From the NCBI GenBank assembly GCA_946617545.1, contig CAMOKK010000059.1, positions 1 to 7,590 on the forward strand: 7,590 nucleotides of DNA, given 5' to 3'. Made by a program: the position numbers and the translations under genes. This stretch comes from an uncultured Bacteroidales bacterium (lineage in GTDB: Bacteria > Bacteroidota > Bacteroidia > Bacteroidales > UBA932). Within the stretch, counting starts at the first letter, position 1. The number at the start of each line of letters is the position of its first letter. Below the pieces are notes generated by a model, which ran no database searches, was not told the DNA's origin, and saw only the letters and a list, made by a program, of their open reading frames with translations. Shown piece after piece: positions 1-7,448 of this stretch.

Positions 1-1304
1 ACCAGCTTGGACAGGCAGGGACGGGCGTCGGAGGCTGCTATGAGCAAATTGTTCCACAGGCCGATGAAATTGCCCGTGATGAGCATTTCCCGGATGGGGT
101 GTACCCGTTTTCCGTCCCGGATGAGGAAACCCTCGATACCATAGGAGAAGTTGCCGGTGGCCGGGTTGGAGTTGCCTCCGTTGAAACCGGTGACCAGGAT
201 GCCCTCTCCCACCTTCTGAAGCACTTCTTCCAGGTTTTTGCAGGCTCCGTGGGGAAGTACTTTCACGCGGGTGGCGTCTTCGACGGTGGGTTCCATCTCC
301 ATCTTGGCGGCGATGTAGGTATTGAGGAAATAGGTCTTCACCACGCCTTCTTCTATGACGGGCATCTCCCGGGTGGCCACGCCTTCACTGTCAAACAGGC
401 GGCAGCCGGTGTCTCCCGGCGTACGGGGGCAGTCCAGGATGGTGAGCCCTTCCGGGAATACTTTTTTGCCCAGCGTATCCTTCAGGAAGGAATTCTTCTG
501 CTGCAGGCTGTATCCTCCCAAGGCGTTCAGAAGGGGAGTGACCAGTTTGGAGGCACATTCGGTGTCTACGATGAGGGTGTATTTCCCGCTCTTCACTTCC
601 TGCGGTCCTATCTGCTCCATGGCCCGCTCATAAGCTGTCCGGGCGCAGCCTTCCAGGGCCAGGTCCTGCAGGCGGGGCGTGGCGTCCCACCAGTAAGAGG
701 AGAAATGGCGGCCCTCGGCATCTTCTACGGTACTTTCGTAGCCAATCTCGAAGGAGGTTTCCGTATGGCGGGCATACAGACCCTGGGAGTCTATGGTAAG
801 GCTGTCGAAGACGGAATCCGAGTACTCGCCTTCCTCGGAGATGAGGTCTGCTTGCGGCCAGGCCGTGGAGCGAAGAGCCAACTCCCGCCGCCGCTCCGGC
901 GTAAGGGTCTGGTACTGCGTATCATAAAGGTCCAGCTCCAAGCCGCTGACGGCATCTTTGGCCAGCCTCTCGGGGGCCGGAAGGTCCCGGAAGGAATCCG
1001 GCTCCAGCATCTTCACCGTCTCGATGGAGGTTCTGACGAAGGCTTCCAGGCCCTCCCGATCCAGGCGGTTGGAAGAAAAGGCGCCGTACTTGCCGTCGAC
1101 AAAAAGCTGAAGTTGCAGGCTCCGGTCCAGGGCATGGGCCGTCTTGTCCACTTCTCCGTTCAGCAGGCCGATCAGGTTCATCAGGCTCTTGGATAGGGTG
1201 ATGCGCACTTTCCGGGCTCCGCTGCGCAGGGCGTAATCCAGGCAGTGCTTTGCCAGCGCTATCTCAGCTTCTGTGAGCGTGGAATGTAAAGTGTTGTCTG
1301 TCAT
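1..1304 (-). CDS. pmbA: TldE/PmbA family protein, partner of TldD (3' end cut by window edge)
   Basis: In the known family, TldE (PmbA) pairs with TldD to form a cytoplasmic zinc peptidase that degrades unstructured peptides and, in enterobacteria, processes microcin B17 and the CcdA antitoxin. TldE carries no zinc site. The 434 visible codons fit: I see no HExxxH motif, but the C-terminal family signature is present around residues 377-392 (GFNGGNSNPATGNFSYG) followed by GFLIRDGK and ITGNF. E. coli PmbA has 450 residues, so only about 15-20 are missing beyond base 1. The chosen ATG (1302-1304) gives MTDNTLHSTLTEAEI. A purine-rich AGGAGG lies upstream at 1319-1324, but 14 bases away, which is long. 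An alternative in-frame ATG at 1335-1337 adds 11 residues (METGEEDLHKI) and starts 9 bases after the tldD stop. The gene is 42 bases downstream of tldD, so the pair is very likely co-transcribed. Family assignment is firm; the start is uncertain. Confidence 0.9.
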   Translation of the reverse strand, partial: MTDNTLHSTLTEAEIALAKHCLDYALRSGARKVRITLSKSLMNLIGLLNGEVDKTAHALDRSLQLQLFVDGKYGAFSSNRLDREGLEAFVRTSIETVKMLEPDSFRDLPAPERLAKDAVSGLELDLYDTQYQTLTPERRRELALRSTAWPQADLISEEGEYSDSVFDSLTIDSQGLYARHTETSFEIGYESTVEDAEGRHFSSYWWDATPRLQDLALEGCARTAYERAMEQIGPQEVKSGKYTLIVDTECASKLVTPLLNALGGYSLQQKNSFLKDTLGKKVFPEGLTILDCPRTPGDTGCRLFDSEGVATREMPVIEEGVVKTYFLNTYIAAKMEMEPTVEDATRVKVLPHGACKNLEEVLQKVGEGILVTGFNGGNSNPATGNFSYGIEGFLIRDGKRVHPIREMLITGNFIGLWNNLLIAASDARPCLSKL

Positions 1305-1346
1305 TATTTTATGTAAATCCTCCTCTCCTGTTTCCATATCACGGGG

Positions 1347-2783
1347 CTACTCGCCACCAACAGTCAGGCTCCCGATCAGTACGGTGGGAATGCCGCAGCT
1401 CACGGGGACGGACTGCTCTTTCCCGCAGGTCCAGGCGCCGGGGTCTACGGCCAGGTCATCGGCCACGCCCCGGATATCGGCCAGGGCGGCGGGTCCGTTG
1501 CCGATGATATTGATATCCTTCACGGGACGGGTGAGGCGGCCGTTCTCAATAAGAAAGCCAGCCTTCACATAGAAGGTGAAGTCTCCTTCTCCTATCTGCA
1601 CCTGCCCGTTGGAAAATTCGTCTACATAAATGCCCTTGGAAACCTCTGCTACAAGGTCTCCCGCCTTGGCCGAGCCGCTCTCCATGTACGTTGCCCGCAT
1701 GCGGGGGATGGGGGCGTAGCGGAAGCTTTCCCGCCGGCCGTTTCCGGTGGGACGTACGCCGTAATGGGCGGCGGAAATGCGGTCGTGGAGGTAGGAGGTG
1801 AGCACTCCGTCCTCCACCATATAGGTCTTCTGTCCGGGAACGCCCTCGTCATCATAGTTGAGGGCTCCGCGGTTGCCCGCCAGGGTGCCGTCGTCTATGA
1901 TTTGGATGCCGCGGGGGCAAATCTGCCGGCCCATTTTGTCGGCGAAGATGGAGGTTCCCTTGCGGTTGAAATCGGCCTCGAAGGCGTGGCCCATGGCTTC
2001 GTGCAGGAGGATGCCGGAAGCGCCGGCGCCCATCACCACGGGCATTTGGCCGCCCTTGGGCCTGCCGGCGGCAAAACGGTCATCGATGCCCTTCACCAAT
2101 TCATCGGCCATTTCCCTGATGAGACTCTCCGAGAGCATCTCCGCCCCGCAGCGGAAGCTCCGGGAGATGGATTTGTTTTCCGTGGCGCCGCCTTGCTCAA
2201 AGACGGCAGACAGGGATATGCTGCCCATGGGACGGGTGTCCCACTTGAGCTCTCCGTAGGAGTTGTACATGAGGATGTCGCTCATTTGGAAGGCCAGGTT
2301 GGCCATCAGCTTGACAATGCGGGTGTCGCGCCCCTTCACTTCGGCCTCCAGTTTCTGGAGGAAGGGGAGGAAGCGGCTCATGGGCGTTTCCCGCCACGAC
2401 TGCTCCACGGGGTAGCGGTCTGCCGCCGGGTTGGGCTCTCCTCGGCTGGGGTTGGGGGTGCCGTAGGGGTTGACATCGGCTATTCCGGAAGCAATCTGGG
2501 ACGCCGCCTTGGCGCAGGCAAGCATGTCTTCCCAGGCAGTGCTTTCGCAGTAGGCGTAGCCGGTCTTTTCTCCGCTGAGCACGCGGACGCCCAGGCCGAA
2601 GTCTACGTGGTTGCCTCCGGAGGTGACGGCTCCGTCCCTCAGCAGGAGGCTGCCGTAGGTGGTGTTTTCGAAGTAGAGGTCTGCATAGCTGCCACCGGAG
2701 AGGAGGGCTTCCTCCACCAGTTTCTGTATCACAGATTGGTCTACTGCGAAGGTATGGAAGTAATAATCTTTATTCTGAATCAT
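1347..2783 (-). CDS. tldD: TldD family zinc metallopeptidase
   Basis: This is the catalytic half of the TldD/TldE peptidase, which threads unfolded peptides into a closed chamber and cleaves them in the cytoplasm. The 478-residue product is close to E. coli TldD (481). The zinc motif HExxxH is intact at H261, E262 and H266 within LLHEAMGHAFEADF. A cysteine in WTCGKEQ (C453) sits where the family's third zinc ligand is expected. The metal-side region IQIIDDGTL and the signature SNGQVQIGEGDFTFYVKAGFLI (about 391-412) are also typical. The ATG at 2781-2783 is the only good start near the N-terminus. It lies inside the 3' end of the zeta-like kinase gene, with a 14-base overlap, which suggests translational coupling; no Shine-Dalgarno sequence is visible. 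The partner gene follows 42 bases after the TAG stop and in the same reading frame. Substrates cannot be deduced from the sequence. Confidence 0.95.
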   Translation of the reverse strand: MIQNKDYYFHTFAVDQSVIQKLVEEALLSGGSYADLYFENTTYGSLLLRDGAVTSGGNHVDFGLGVRVLSGEKTGYAYCESTAWEDMLACAKAASQIASGIADVNPYGTPNPSRGEPNPAADRYPVEQSWRETPMSRFLPFLQKLEAEVKGRDTRIVKLMANLAFQMSDILMYNSYGELKWDTRPMGSISLSAVFEQGGATENKSISRSFRCGAEMLSESLIREMADELVKGIDDRFAAGRPKGGQMPVVMGAGASGILLHEAMGHAFEADFNRKGTSIFADKMGRQICPRGIQIIDDGTLAGNRGALNYDDEGVPGQKTYMVEDGVLTSYLHDRISAAHYGVRPTGNGRRESFRYAPIPRMRATYMESGSAKAGDLVAEVSKGIYVDEFSNGQVQIGEGDFTFYVKAGFLIENGRLTRPVKDINIIGNGPAALADIRGVADDLAVDPGAWTCGKEQSVPVSCGIPTVLIGSLTVGGE

Positions 2784-3450
2784 TCTGATAGGGTACGCCG
2801 TCGTGCGCTAAGGGCGCCTTGGCTATTTCTTGGGCTATGTGCTCCGTAACTTCCTGGATGGGCGTGTTGTCTTCCGTCTGATCCGACACCAAAGCCCTGA
2901 TTTTGTCGTACTTCTCCATATCCCGGATGATGAGGCCCTTGGAGGAGCCTTCGGCCACCACGGAGAAGGGCGGGTTGGAATTGTCGGCCAGAATCCACTT
3001 GTCGCAGGTTTGCATGTAGTTGTGAAAGAGGTAGCTGAGCCCCATTTTATACCTGCGACGGATGGTTTCTTCCGGAATGTCGTGGCCGCCGGCCTTCACG
3101 CGGGCAGCTACGCGCTGCACGGCAATGTCCGGGCTGTTGAGCCAGAAGTAGAGGACGGTCACATAATAGCCCATGTTCTGGGCGCTACGCGTCATTTTGA
3201 GGAGGGCACGCGTGGCCAGGGTGGTCTCGATGCAGAAATCTTCGCGGCGGTTGAACAGGTACTTCACCTTCTTGAGCATCAGGCGGCTGGCTGTTATATA
3301 GGCGCTCTCCGGGGAAAAGGGCGAGAGGTGTTTGGCAAATTCGTCCGAATTCACGAACTCGGAGCAGTCCAGCAGCTCCGGGAGGACGTCGTACGAAGCC
3401 GTTGTCTTCCCGGAGCCGTTGGGACCCGATATGATGTAAAGTCGGGGCAA
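2770..3450 (-). CDS. Zeta-toxin-like P-loop kinase (COG4185 type), TTG start
   Basis: The 226-residue protein is a P-loop ATPase/kinase related to zeta toxins (COG4185, often labelled predicted ABC-type ATPase). Visible motifs in order are a Walker A GPNGSGKTT at 9-17, NSDEFA with D36 where zeta-type kinases place a catalytic acidic residue, IETTL at 74-78, RVAARVKAGGHDIPEETIRRR at about 113-133 (a nucleotide and phosphate binding, lid-like arginine region), and ADNS at 155-158. A tail of about 40 residues after residue 185 is acidic and has no recognised domain. The start is a TTG at 3448-3450. No ATG precedes the Walker A, and the next in-frame methionine (about residue 58) would remove it. 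A TAG, the transporter's stop, lies in the same frame one codon upstream. Classical zeta toxins phosphorylate UDP-N-acetylglucosamine, but many COG4185 members have no proven substrate. No antitoxin-like gene is adjacent. Family call is good; function is unknown. Confidence 0.85.
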   Translation of the reverse strand: MPRLYIISGPNGSGKTTASYDVLPELLDCSEFVNSDEFAKHLSPFSPESAYITASRLMLKKVKYLFNRREDFCIETTLATRALLKMTRSAQNMGYYVTVLYFWLNSPDIAVQRVAARVKAGGHDIPEETIRRRYKMGLSYLFHNYMQTCDKWILADNSNPPFSVVAEGSSKGLIIRDMEKYDKIRALVSDQTEDNTPIQEVTEHIAQEIAKAPLAHDGVPYQNDSE

Positions 3451-3453
3451 GTC

Positions 3454-4974
3454 CTATTCTGTGGCTGCTTCGAGTTTTTTCATCATGGAGAACATGAAGA
3501 TGGCGGAGATTACGCACACGGCCAGGAACACGCTCCATACCACCCACAGCGGGAGGGGACCCCAGAGGTGACCGCCCACCTGTACCAGGAAATTACCCAG
3601 GGCGGTGGCTACGAACCACATACCCATCATCATACCCTTGTACTTGGGAGGGGCCACCTTGGAGACGAAGGAGATGCCCATGGGGCTCAGCAGCAGTTCT
3701 CCGAAGGTGAGGATAAGGTATACCGTAATGAGCCAGTAGGGGGAAACCAAGGTTTCCTGCGCGGTTCCGCGTACCGTTGCCTGCACATCGGGCGTGTTAA
3801 GGCCGATGGAGGCGAAGGCCATGAGGGCGAAGGCGATGGCGGCTACCAGCATGCCGTAAGCAATCTTACGGGGAGCGGAAGGCTCCTTCCCCTTCTTGGC
3901 CAGGGCCCCGAAGATGGCCATGGAAACCGGCGTAAGGGCTACCACATAGAACGGGTTGAAGTGCTGGAAAATGGGGGCGCTGATCTCGATGGAGCCGCTC
4001 AGGCGGGTGTACTGCCAAACGAGATAGGCACAGGCAAGGGCAACGACACCTACGCCAATCCATTTGCCTTTCTGCGAAGTCTCCTTGTCAAAGATGGAGA
4101 AGAGGGCGTAGACGATGGCTATCACTGCAACCAGGTTCCATACCACAAACGGCATGGAAGCAATGCCCTGGGTGCTTCTTTCCGTGAATTCATCGGCAAA
4201 ATAGGTGAGGGTGAGACCGTTCTGGTGGAAGCTCATCCAGAAGAAGATGACCACGGCGAATACCAGGAAGAGGGCGACCATGCGTTTTTTGGTCTGCTCC
4301 GGCGTAAGGGTGTCCACCACCTGGGCTTTCGCGTCTTTCTGGTGACCGCCTTCCACGTGCTTGAACCAGCTGCGACAGGCGTAGTAGATGGCGATGGAGA
4401 CAATGAGGGAGACGCAGGCCACGGCAAAGGAGAAGTGGTAGGCGGCGTTTCCGTCAAAGCCGATGGAGATGGCCCACTCGCGGATCTTGATGGCGGCGGT
4501 GGGGGCGAAGAGGGCGCCGATATTGATGGCCATGTAGAACAGGGAGAAGCCGGAATCCCGCTTGGCGGCAAACTGGGGCTCGTTGTAGAGGTCACCTACC
4601 ATCACCTGGAGGTTGCCTTTGAACAGGCCGGTTCCGAAGCCTATCAGGACGAGGGCGGCAATCATGGCTACCAGGGCGGTGGTGCCTCCTCCCAGCGGGA
4701 CGGAAAGCAGCAGGTAGCCCAGGAACATGACGATGATGCCGGTGGTGACCATCTTCCCGAAGCCGAATTTATCGGCCATGATACCTCCGATGAGGGGGAA
4801 GAAGTACACCAGCATGAGGAAGGAACTGTAGATGGTTCCCGCCGTTCCTGCAGAAAGGCCGAAGTTGGCCCTGAGGAAGAGGGCGAACACGGCAATCATG
4901 GTGTAATAGCCAAACCGTTCACCGGTGTTGGCGAGTGCCAGGGCGAAAAGCCCTTTGGGTTGTCCTTTGAACAT
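3454..4974 (-). CDS. POT/PTR2 family peptide:H+ symporter
   Basis: This is a major facilitator superfamily inner-membrane transporter of the POT family, which takes up di- and tripeptides with protons. The 506 residues contain about fourteen hydrophobic segments, as expected for bacterial POTs. Family marks are ERFGYY at 19-24, DKFGFGK at 68-74, K119 in GTGLFKGN, the PTR2 signature FYMAINIGAL at 146-155, NPFYVV near 340, and GELLLSPMG with E425 (matching the conserved glutamate of the substrate site). Two usual acidic positions are changed: the first glutamate of ExxER is N16, and the TM7 motif reads SFHQNG with H250 where peptide transporters often have E. I recall similar sequences in Bacteroidetes POTs, so this may be a lineage feature. 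The gene starts 12 bases after pepD, in the same frame, and ends 3 bases before the zeta-like kinase. Neighbouring dipeptidase genes support peptides as substrate. Exact specificity is not readable. Confidence 0.93.
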   Translation of the reverse strand: MFKGQPKGLFALALANTGERFGYYTMIAVFALFLRANFGLSAGTAGTIYSSFLMLVYFFPLIGGIMADKFGFGKMVTTGIIVMFLGYLLLSVPLGGGTTALVAMIAALVLIGFGTGLFKGNLQVMVGDLYNEPQFAAKRDSGFSLFYMAINIGALFAPTAAIKIREWAISIGFDGNAAYHFSFAVACVSLIVSIAIYYACRSWFKHVEGGHQKDAKAQVVDTLTPEQTKKRMVALFLVFAVVIFFWMSFHQNGLTLTYFADEFTERSTQGIASMPFVVWNLVAVIAIVYALFSIFDKETSQKGKWIGVGVVALACAYLVWQYTRLSGSIEISAPIFQHFNPFYVVALTPVSMAIFGALAKKGKEPSAPRKIAYGMLVAAIAFALMAFASIGLNTPDVQATVRGTAQETLVSPYWLITVYLILTFGELLLSPMGISFVSKVAPPKYKGMMMGMWFVATALGNFLVQVGGHLWGPLPLWVVWSVFLAVCVISAIFMFSMMKKLEAATE

Positions 4975-4986
4975 ATTTCAATTACT

Positions 4987-6447
4987 TTATTGTTTGACTG
5001 GGATGTTGGCGAGCACGGCTTTCAGGTATTTCCAGGTGCGCTCTACGGAGGCAATGTTCACCTTCTCGTCCGGGCTGTGGGGGTACTTGATGGTAGGACC
5101 TACGGAAACCATCTCCCAGGCAGGGTATTTGGCACCCATGATGGCGCATTCCAGGCCGCCGTGGGTGGCCATAATTTTCATGGGATGGCCGTAAACTTTT
5201 TGGAACTGCTCCATCATCACCTTGTTGATGGGGGTGTCCAATTTGGGTGTCCAGCCGGAATAACCGCCCTTGAATTCTATCTTGTCGGCCCCGGCCAGCT
5301 CATAGACGCAGCGGATGCGCTCTGCCAGATAGGCCTTGGAGGAATCCACGGCACTTCTCATGAGGCTGTGGATGGTGATGGCGCCTTTCTCCGTACGGAC
5401 GATGGCCAGGTTCACGGAAGTCTCGGTGAGCCCTTCCATGGTGCGGCTCATGCGCATGACGCCGTGGGGGGAGGCCAGGATGGCCTTGAGGGCACGGAGC
5501 ATAACGGAACCCTGGATGAATTTGTCCGCTGCCGGGCCTTCCTTCACGTAAAGGGCGGCCGACGGGTCGGATTCCTGGAATTCCTTTTTAATCTCTGCGA
5601 AACTGTTGTCGATGAGATTCTTGACGGCTTCCAGATTCTCCTTGGGAACGGCGATTTCTGCATTGGCCTCGAAAGGAATGGCGTTGCGGAGGCTTCCTCC
5701 GGTGAAGCTGACCACCTTTACGCCAAGAAGTTCCACCAGCGGAAGGAGGATTCTGGCCATGGCGCGGTTGGCGTTGGCCCTGTACAGGCTGATATCCATG
5801 CCGGAATGGCCGCCCTGCAGCCCTTTGATATCCAGCGTAAGTCCTTTGTGGCCCTGGGGAGTGGTATATTTGCGGTATTTGAAGGCGGCCAGTGCATCCA
5901 GGCCCCCGGCGCAGCCCACGCAGAGTTCTCCTTCTTCCTCGGAATCCAGGTTGAGGAGGATGTCTCCCTTGAGGACGCCGGGCTCCAGCTTGTTGGCTCC
6001 CGTCATGCCCGTCTCTTCATCGTAGGTGATGAGCACCTCGATGGGGCCGTGCTTTACGGAAGGGTCTTCCAGGACGGCCAGGCCCATGGCTACGCCGATT
6101 CCGTTGTCGGCCCCGAGGGTGGTGCGGTCGGCCGTCACCCATTCTCCGTCCACATAGGCCTTGATGGGGTCTTTGAGGAAGTCATGGTCCGAGTCGGACG
6201 TCTTCTGGGGCACCATGTCCATGTGCCCCTGCAGGATGACGCCCTGGCGGTTTTCCATGCCGGGCGTGGCGGGTACGCGGATGATGATGTTGCCGGTCTT
6301 GTCCTTGATGGTCTCAAAACCGTGGGACACGCCCCAATTATATAGGTATTCAATCACTTTGCCCTCATGTTTGGAGGGACGCGGAATCTGGGTAAGTGCA
6401 TGGAAGTTCTTCCAGATTACTTTGGGTTCAAGGTCTTGGATATTCAT
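4987..6447 (-). CDS. pepD: Aminoacyl-histidine dipeptidase PepD (M20 cytosolic nonspecific dipeptidase)
   Basis: PepD is a cytoplasmic di-zinc dipeptidase of the M20 family that hydrolyses Xaa-His and a broad range of other dipeptides. The 486-residue length matches E. coli PepD (485). All expected metal and catalytic residues are visible: H75 and D77 in LQGHMDMVP, D114 in LGADNGIG (bridging ligand), E144 and E145 in DEETGMTGA (base and ligand), D168 in LNLDSEEEGEL, and H457 in KYPHSPDEKV. The dimerisation (lid) domain lies between, with GGHSGMDI near 212-219. The ATG at 6445-6447 gives MNIQDLEPKVIWKNF, the normal family N-terminus. The gene lies 17 bases after the acyltransferase stop and 12 bases before the peptide transporter start, with no internal promoter or terminator visible. 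Pairing with the transporter suggests import followed by hydrolysis of dipeptides. No unusual residues were seen. Confidence 0.96.
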   Translation of the reverse strand: MNIQDLEPKVIWKNFHALTQIPRPSKHEGKVIEYLYNWGVSHGFETIKDKTGNIIIRVPATPGMENRQGVILQGHMDMVPQKTSDSDHDFLKDPIKAYVDGEWVTADRTTLGADNGIGVAMGLAVLEDPSVKHGPIEVLITYDEETGMTGANKLEPGVLKGDILLNLDSEEEGELCVGCAGGLDALAAFKYRKYTTPQGHKGLTLDIKGLQGGHSGMDISLYRANANRAMARILLPLVELLGVKVVSFTGGSLRNAIPFEANAEIAVPKENLEAVKNLIDNSFAEIKKEFQESDPSAALYVKEGPAADKFIQGSVMLRALKAILASPHGVMRMSRTMEGLTETSVNLAIVRTEKGAITIHSLMRSAVDSSKAYLAERIRCVYELAGADKIEFKGGYSGWTPKLDTPINKVMMEQFQKVYGHPMKIMATHGGLECAIMGAKYPAWEMVSVGPTIKYPHSPDEKVNIASVERTWKYLKAVLANIPVKQ

Positions 6448-6464
6448 AACGGTTTATGGTGTTT

Positions 6465-7397
6465 TTAATATACTTTCCATCTTTTGTGGCTCCAGAGGTA
6501 GTTCCAGGGCTGGTTTTCCAGGTCTTCCTCCAGCAGCTCATAGTATTTCTCCATGATTTTGACAGGGTCCTGCCCGGCGGCATGGTCCGTGATGGGGATC
6601 GCCGTGAGGTCATAGCCCCCTTCTTCCCTTTCCGTGATGCGAAGATAGGCGACGGCCATGTCCAACTTGCAGGCCAGGTGGGCGGCTGCCGTCACGGTTC
6701 CGGTCTTCTGGTGCATGAACGTGACCTCCGCGGCCCCGTTTCCGGTGTAGGGGTGCTGATCCGTAATGAAGACATACGTGTACTTGCGGTCTTTGTTTCC
6801 CAGGACAAAGCGCAGGACATTATCCGTGGCCAGGTAGCCGTCGAAGCCCTGGTCCCGCACCAGGCCAATCCGGTTGTGGTGCATGATGGTGTCCCACATG
6901 CGGCTGGAAAGGGGCCGATAGGTAACGGAAATGGCGGAAGCCTCCATGTGCAGGGGCGGATTGACGCTGGTCTGGATGATGCCTCCGATGAGTTCCCAGT
7001 TGCCGGTATGGCACTGAAGGAGCATGGTCTGTTTGGAAGCGTCCAGTATGCGGTTCATCTCTTCCGGGTTGGTCATCCGGAAGATGCCGCTTTTCACAAA
7101 GCGTTTCCTTCCTTTTTCGTCCTTGCAGGCACCGAACCAGATCATCTCCGTGAAGACGGTGGACAGGTGCAGATAGAATCGGCGTGCAATCTCCTGAATC
7201 TGCTCGTAAGATTTCCGGGGAAAAGAACGGGAGAGGTTGGTGATGACGACGTCCCGCCGATAATGGAGCACGCTTCCCAGGAGCCAGGCCACCCGGCGAG
7301 CCCACCAGCGGTGATAGGCCAAGGGAAGACATCCGTGCAGTTGCAGGATGCCTTCTACAAGGCGGGTTCCAAGCGAGACTCTCTCTTCTTTTTTCAT
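6465..7397 (-). CDS. Lipid A biosynthesis acyltransferase, LpxL/HtrB family
   Basis: The 310-residue protein belongs to the LpxL/HtrB/MsbB lysophospholipid acyltransferase family, which adds a secondary acyl chain to lipid A precursors at the inner membrane. E. coli LpxL has 306 residues. The catalytic HxxxxE motif is present as H130-E135 in CHTGNWELIGG. Also visible are HYRRDVVITNLSRSFP at 45-60, TYRP near 159-162, the ITDQHP segment at 211-216, and the C-terminal signature PWNYLWSHKRWK at 297-308. I chose the ATG at 7395-7397 (MKKEERVSLG). The frame stays open to an ATG at 7521-7523, but the extra 42 residues resemble nothing in the family and would cover both promoters. The first gene of the apparent six-gene operon, it is divergent from rpsF. 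Bacteroidales typically make penta-acylated lipid A with one secondary chain. Whether this is that enzyme or acts on another acyl acceptor (for example aminolipid synthesis) cannot be told from sequence. Confidence 0.9.
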   Translation of the reverse strand: MKKEERVSLGTRLVEGILQLHGCLPLAYHRWWARRVAWLLGSVLHYRRDVVITNLSRSFPRKSYEQIQEIARRFYLHLSTVFTEMIWFGACKDEKGRKRFVKSGIFRMTNPEEMNRILDASKQTMLLQCHTGNWELIGGIIQTSVNPPLHMEASAISVTYRPLSSRMWDTIMHHNRIGLVRDQGFDGYLATDNVLRFVLGNKDRKYTYVFITDQHPYTGNGAAEVTFMHQKTGTVTAAAHLACKLDMAVAYLRITEREEGGYDLTAIPITDHAAGQDPVKIMEKYYELLEEDLENQPWNYLWSHKRWKVY

Positions 7398-7404
7398 GAT
7401 TCTA

Positions 7405-7436
7405 CAAATATAATCATTTCCTCCACCAATTCCAAA
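7405..7436 (-). promoter_or_regulatory. Bacteroidetes-type promoter for the acyltransferase-pepD-tldDE operon
   Basis: On the minus strand, TATATTTG (7412 to 7405) matches the -7 box TAnnTTTG of the Bacteroidetes primary sigma factor. A TTTG (7436 to 7433) lies exactly 20 bases upstream, the expected -33 spacing. The -7 box ends 7 bases before the acyltransferase ATG, so the transcript should begin within about 5 bases of the start codon or at it. It is the only good promoter I see for the six minus-strand genes. Confidence 0.75.
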
Positions 7437-7448
7437 AGGCGGAAAAAC

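Noticed and set aside
99..1196. A 365-codon plus-strand open frame opposite tldE
   Set aside because: It is an antisense shadow of tldE in GC-rich DNA. The product has no recognisable family or promoter, whereas the minus strand carries conserved PmbA motifs.
1305..1346. A possible promoter or terminator between tldD and tldE
   Set aside because: The 42 bases show no TAnnTTTG box, no inverted repeat and no T-run. Only a purine-rich stretch resembling a Shine-Dalgarno sequence is present.
1764..2849. A 361-codon plus-strand open frame opposite tldD
   Set aside because: Same cause: aligned antisense to a gene with biased codons. The product is compositionally odd and crosses the tldD start.
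2830..6345. A 1171-codon open frame on the plus strand, antisense to the kinase, transporter and pepD genes
   Set aside because: It is codon-aligned with the three minus-strand genes, which all share one frame. It stays open because those genes rarely use TTA, CTA or TCA codons. Its product is rich in G, H, E and D without any domain, while the minus-strand products are clear families.
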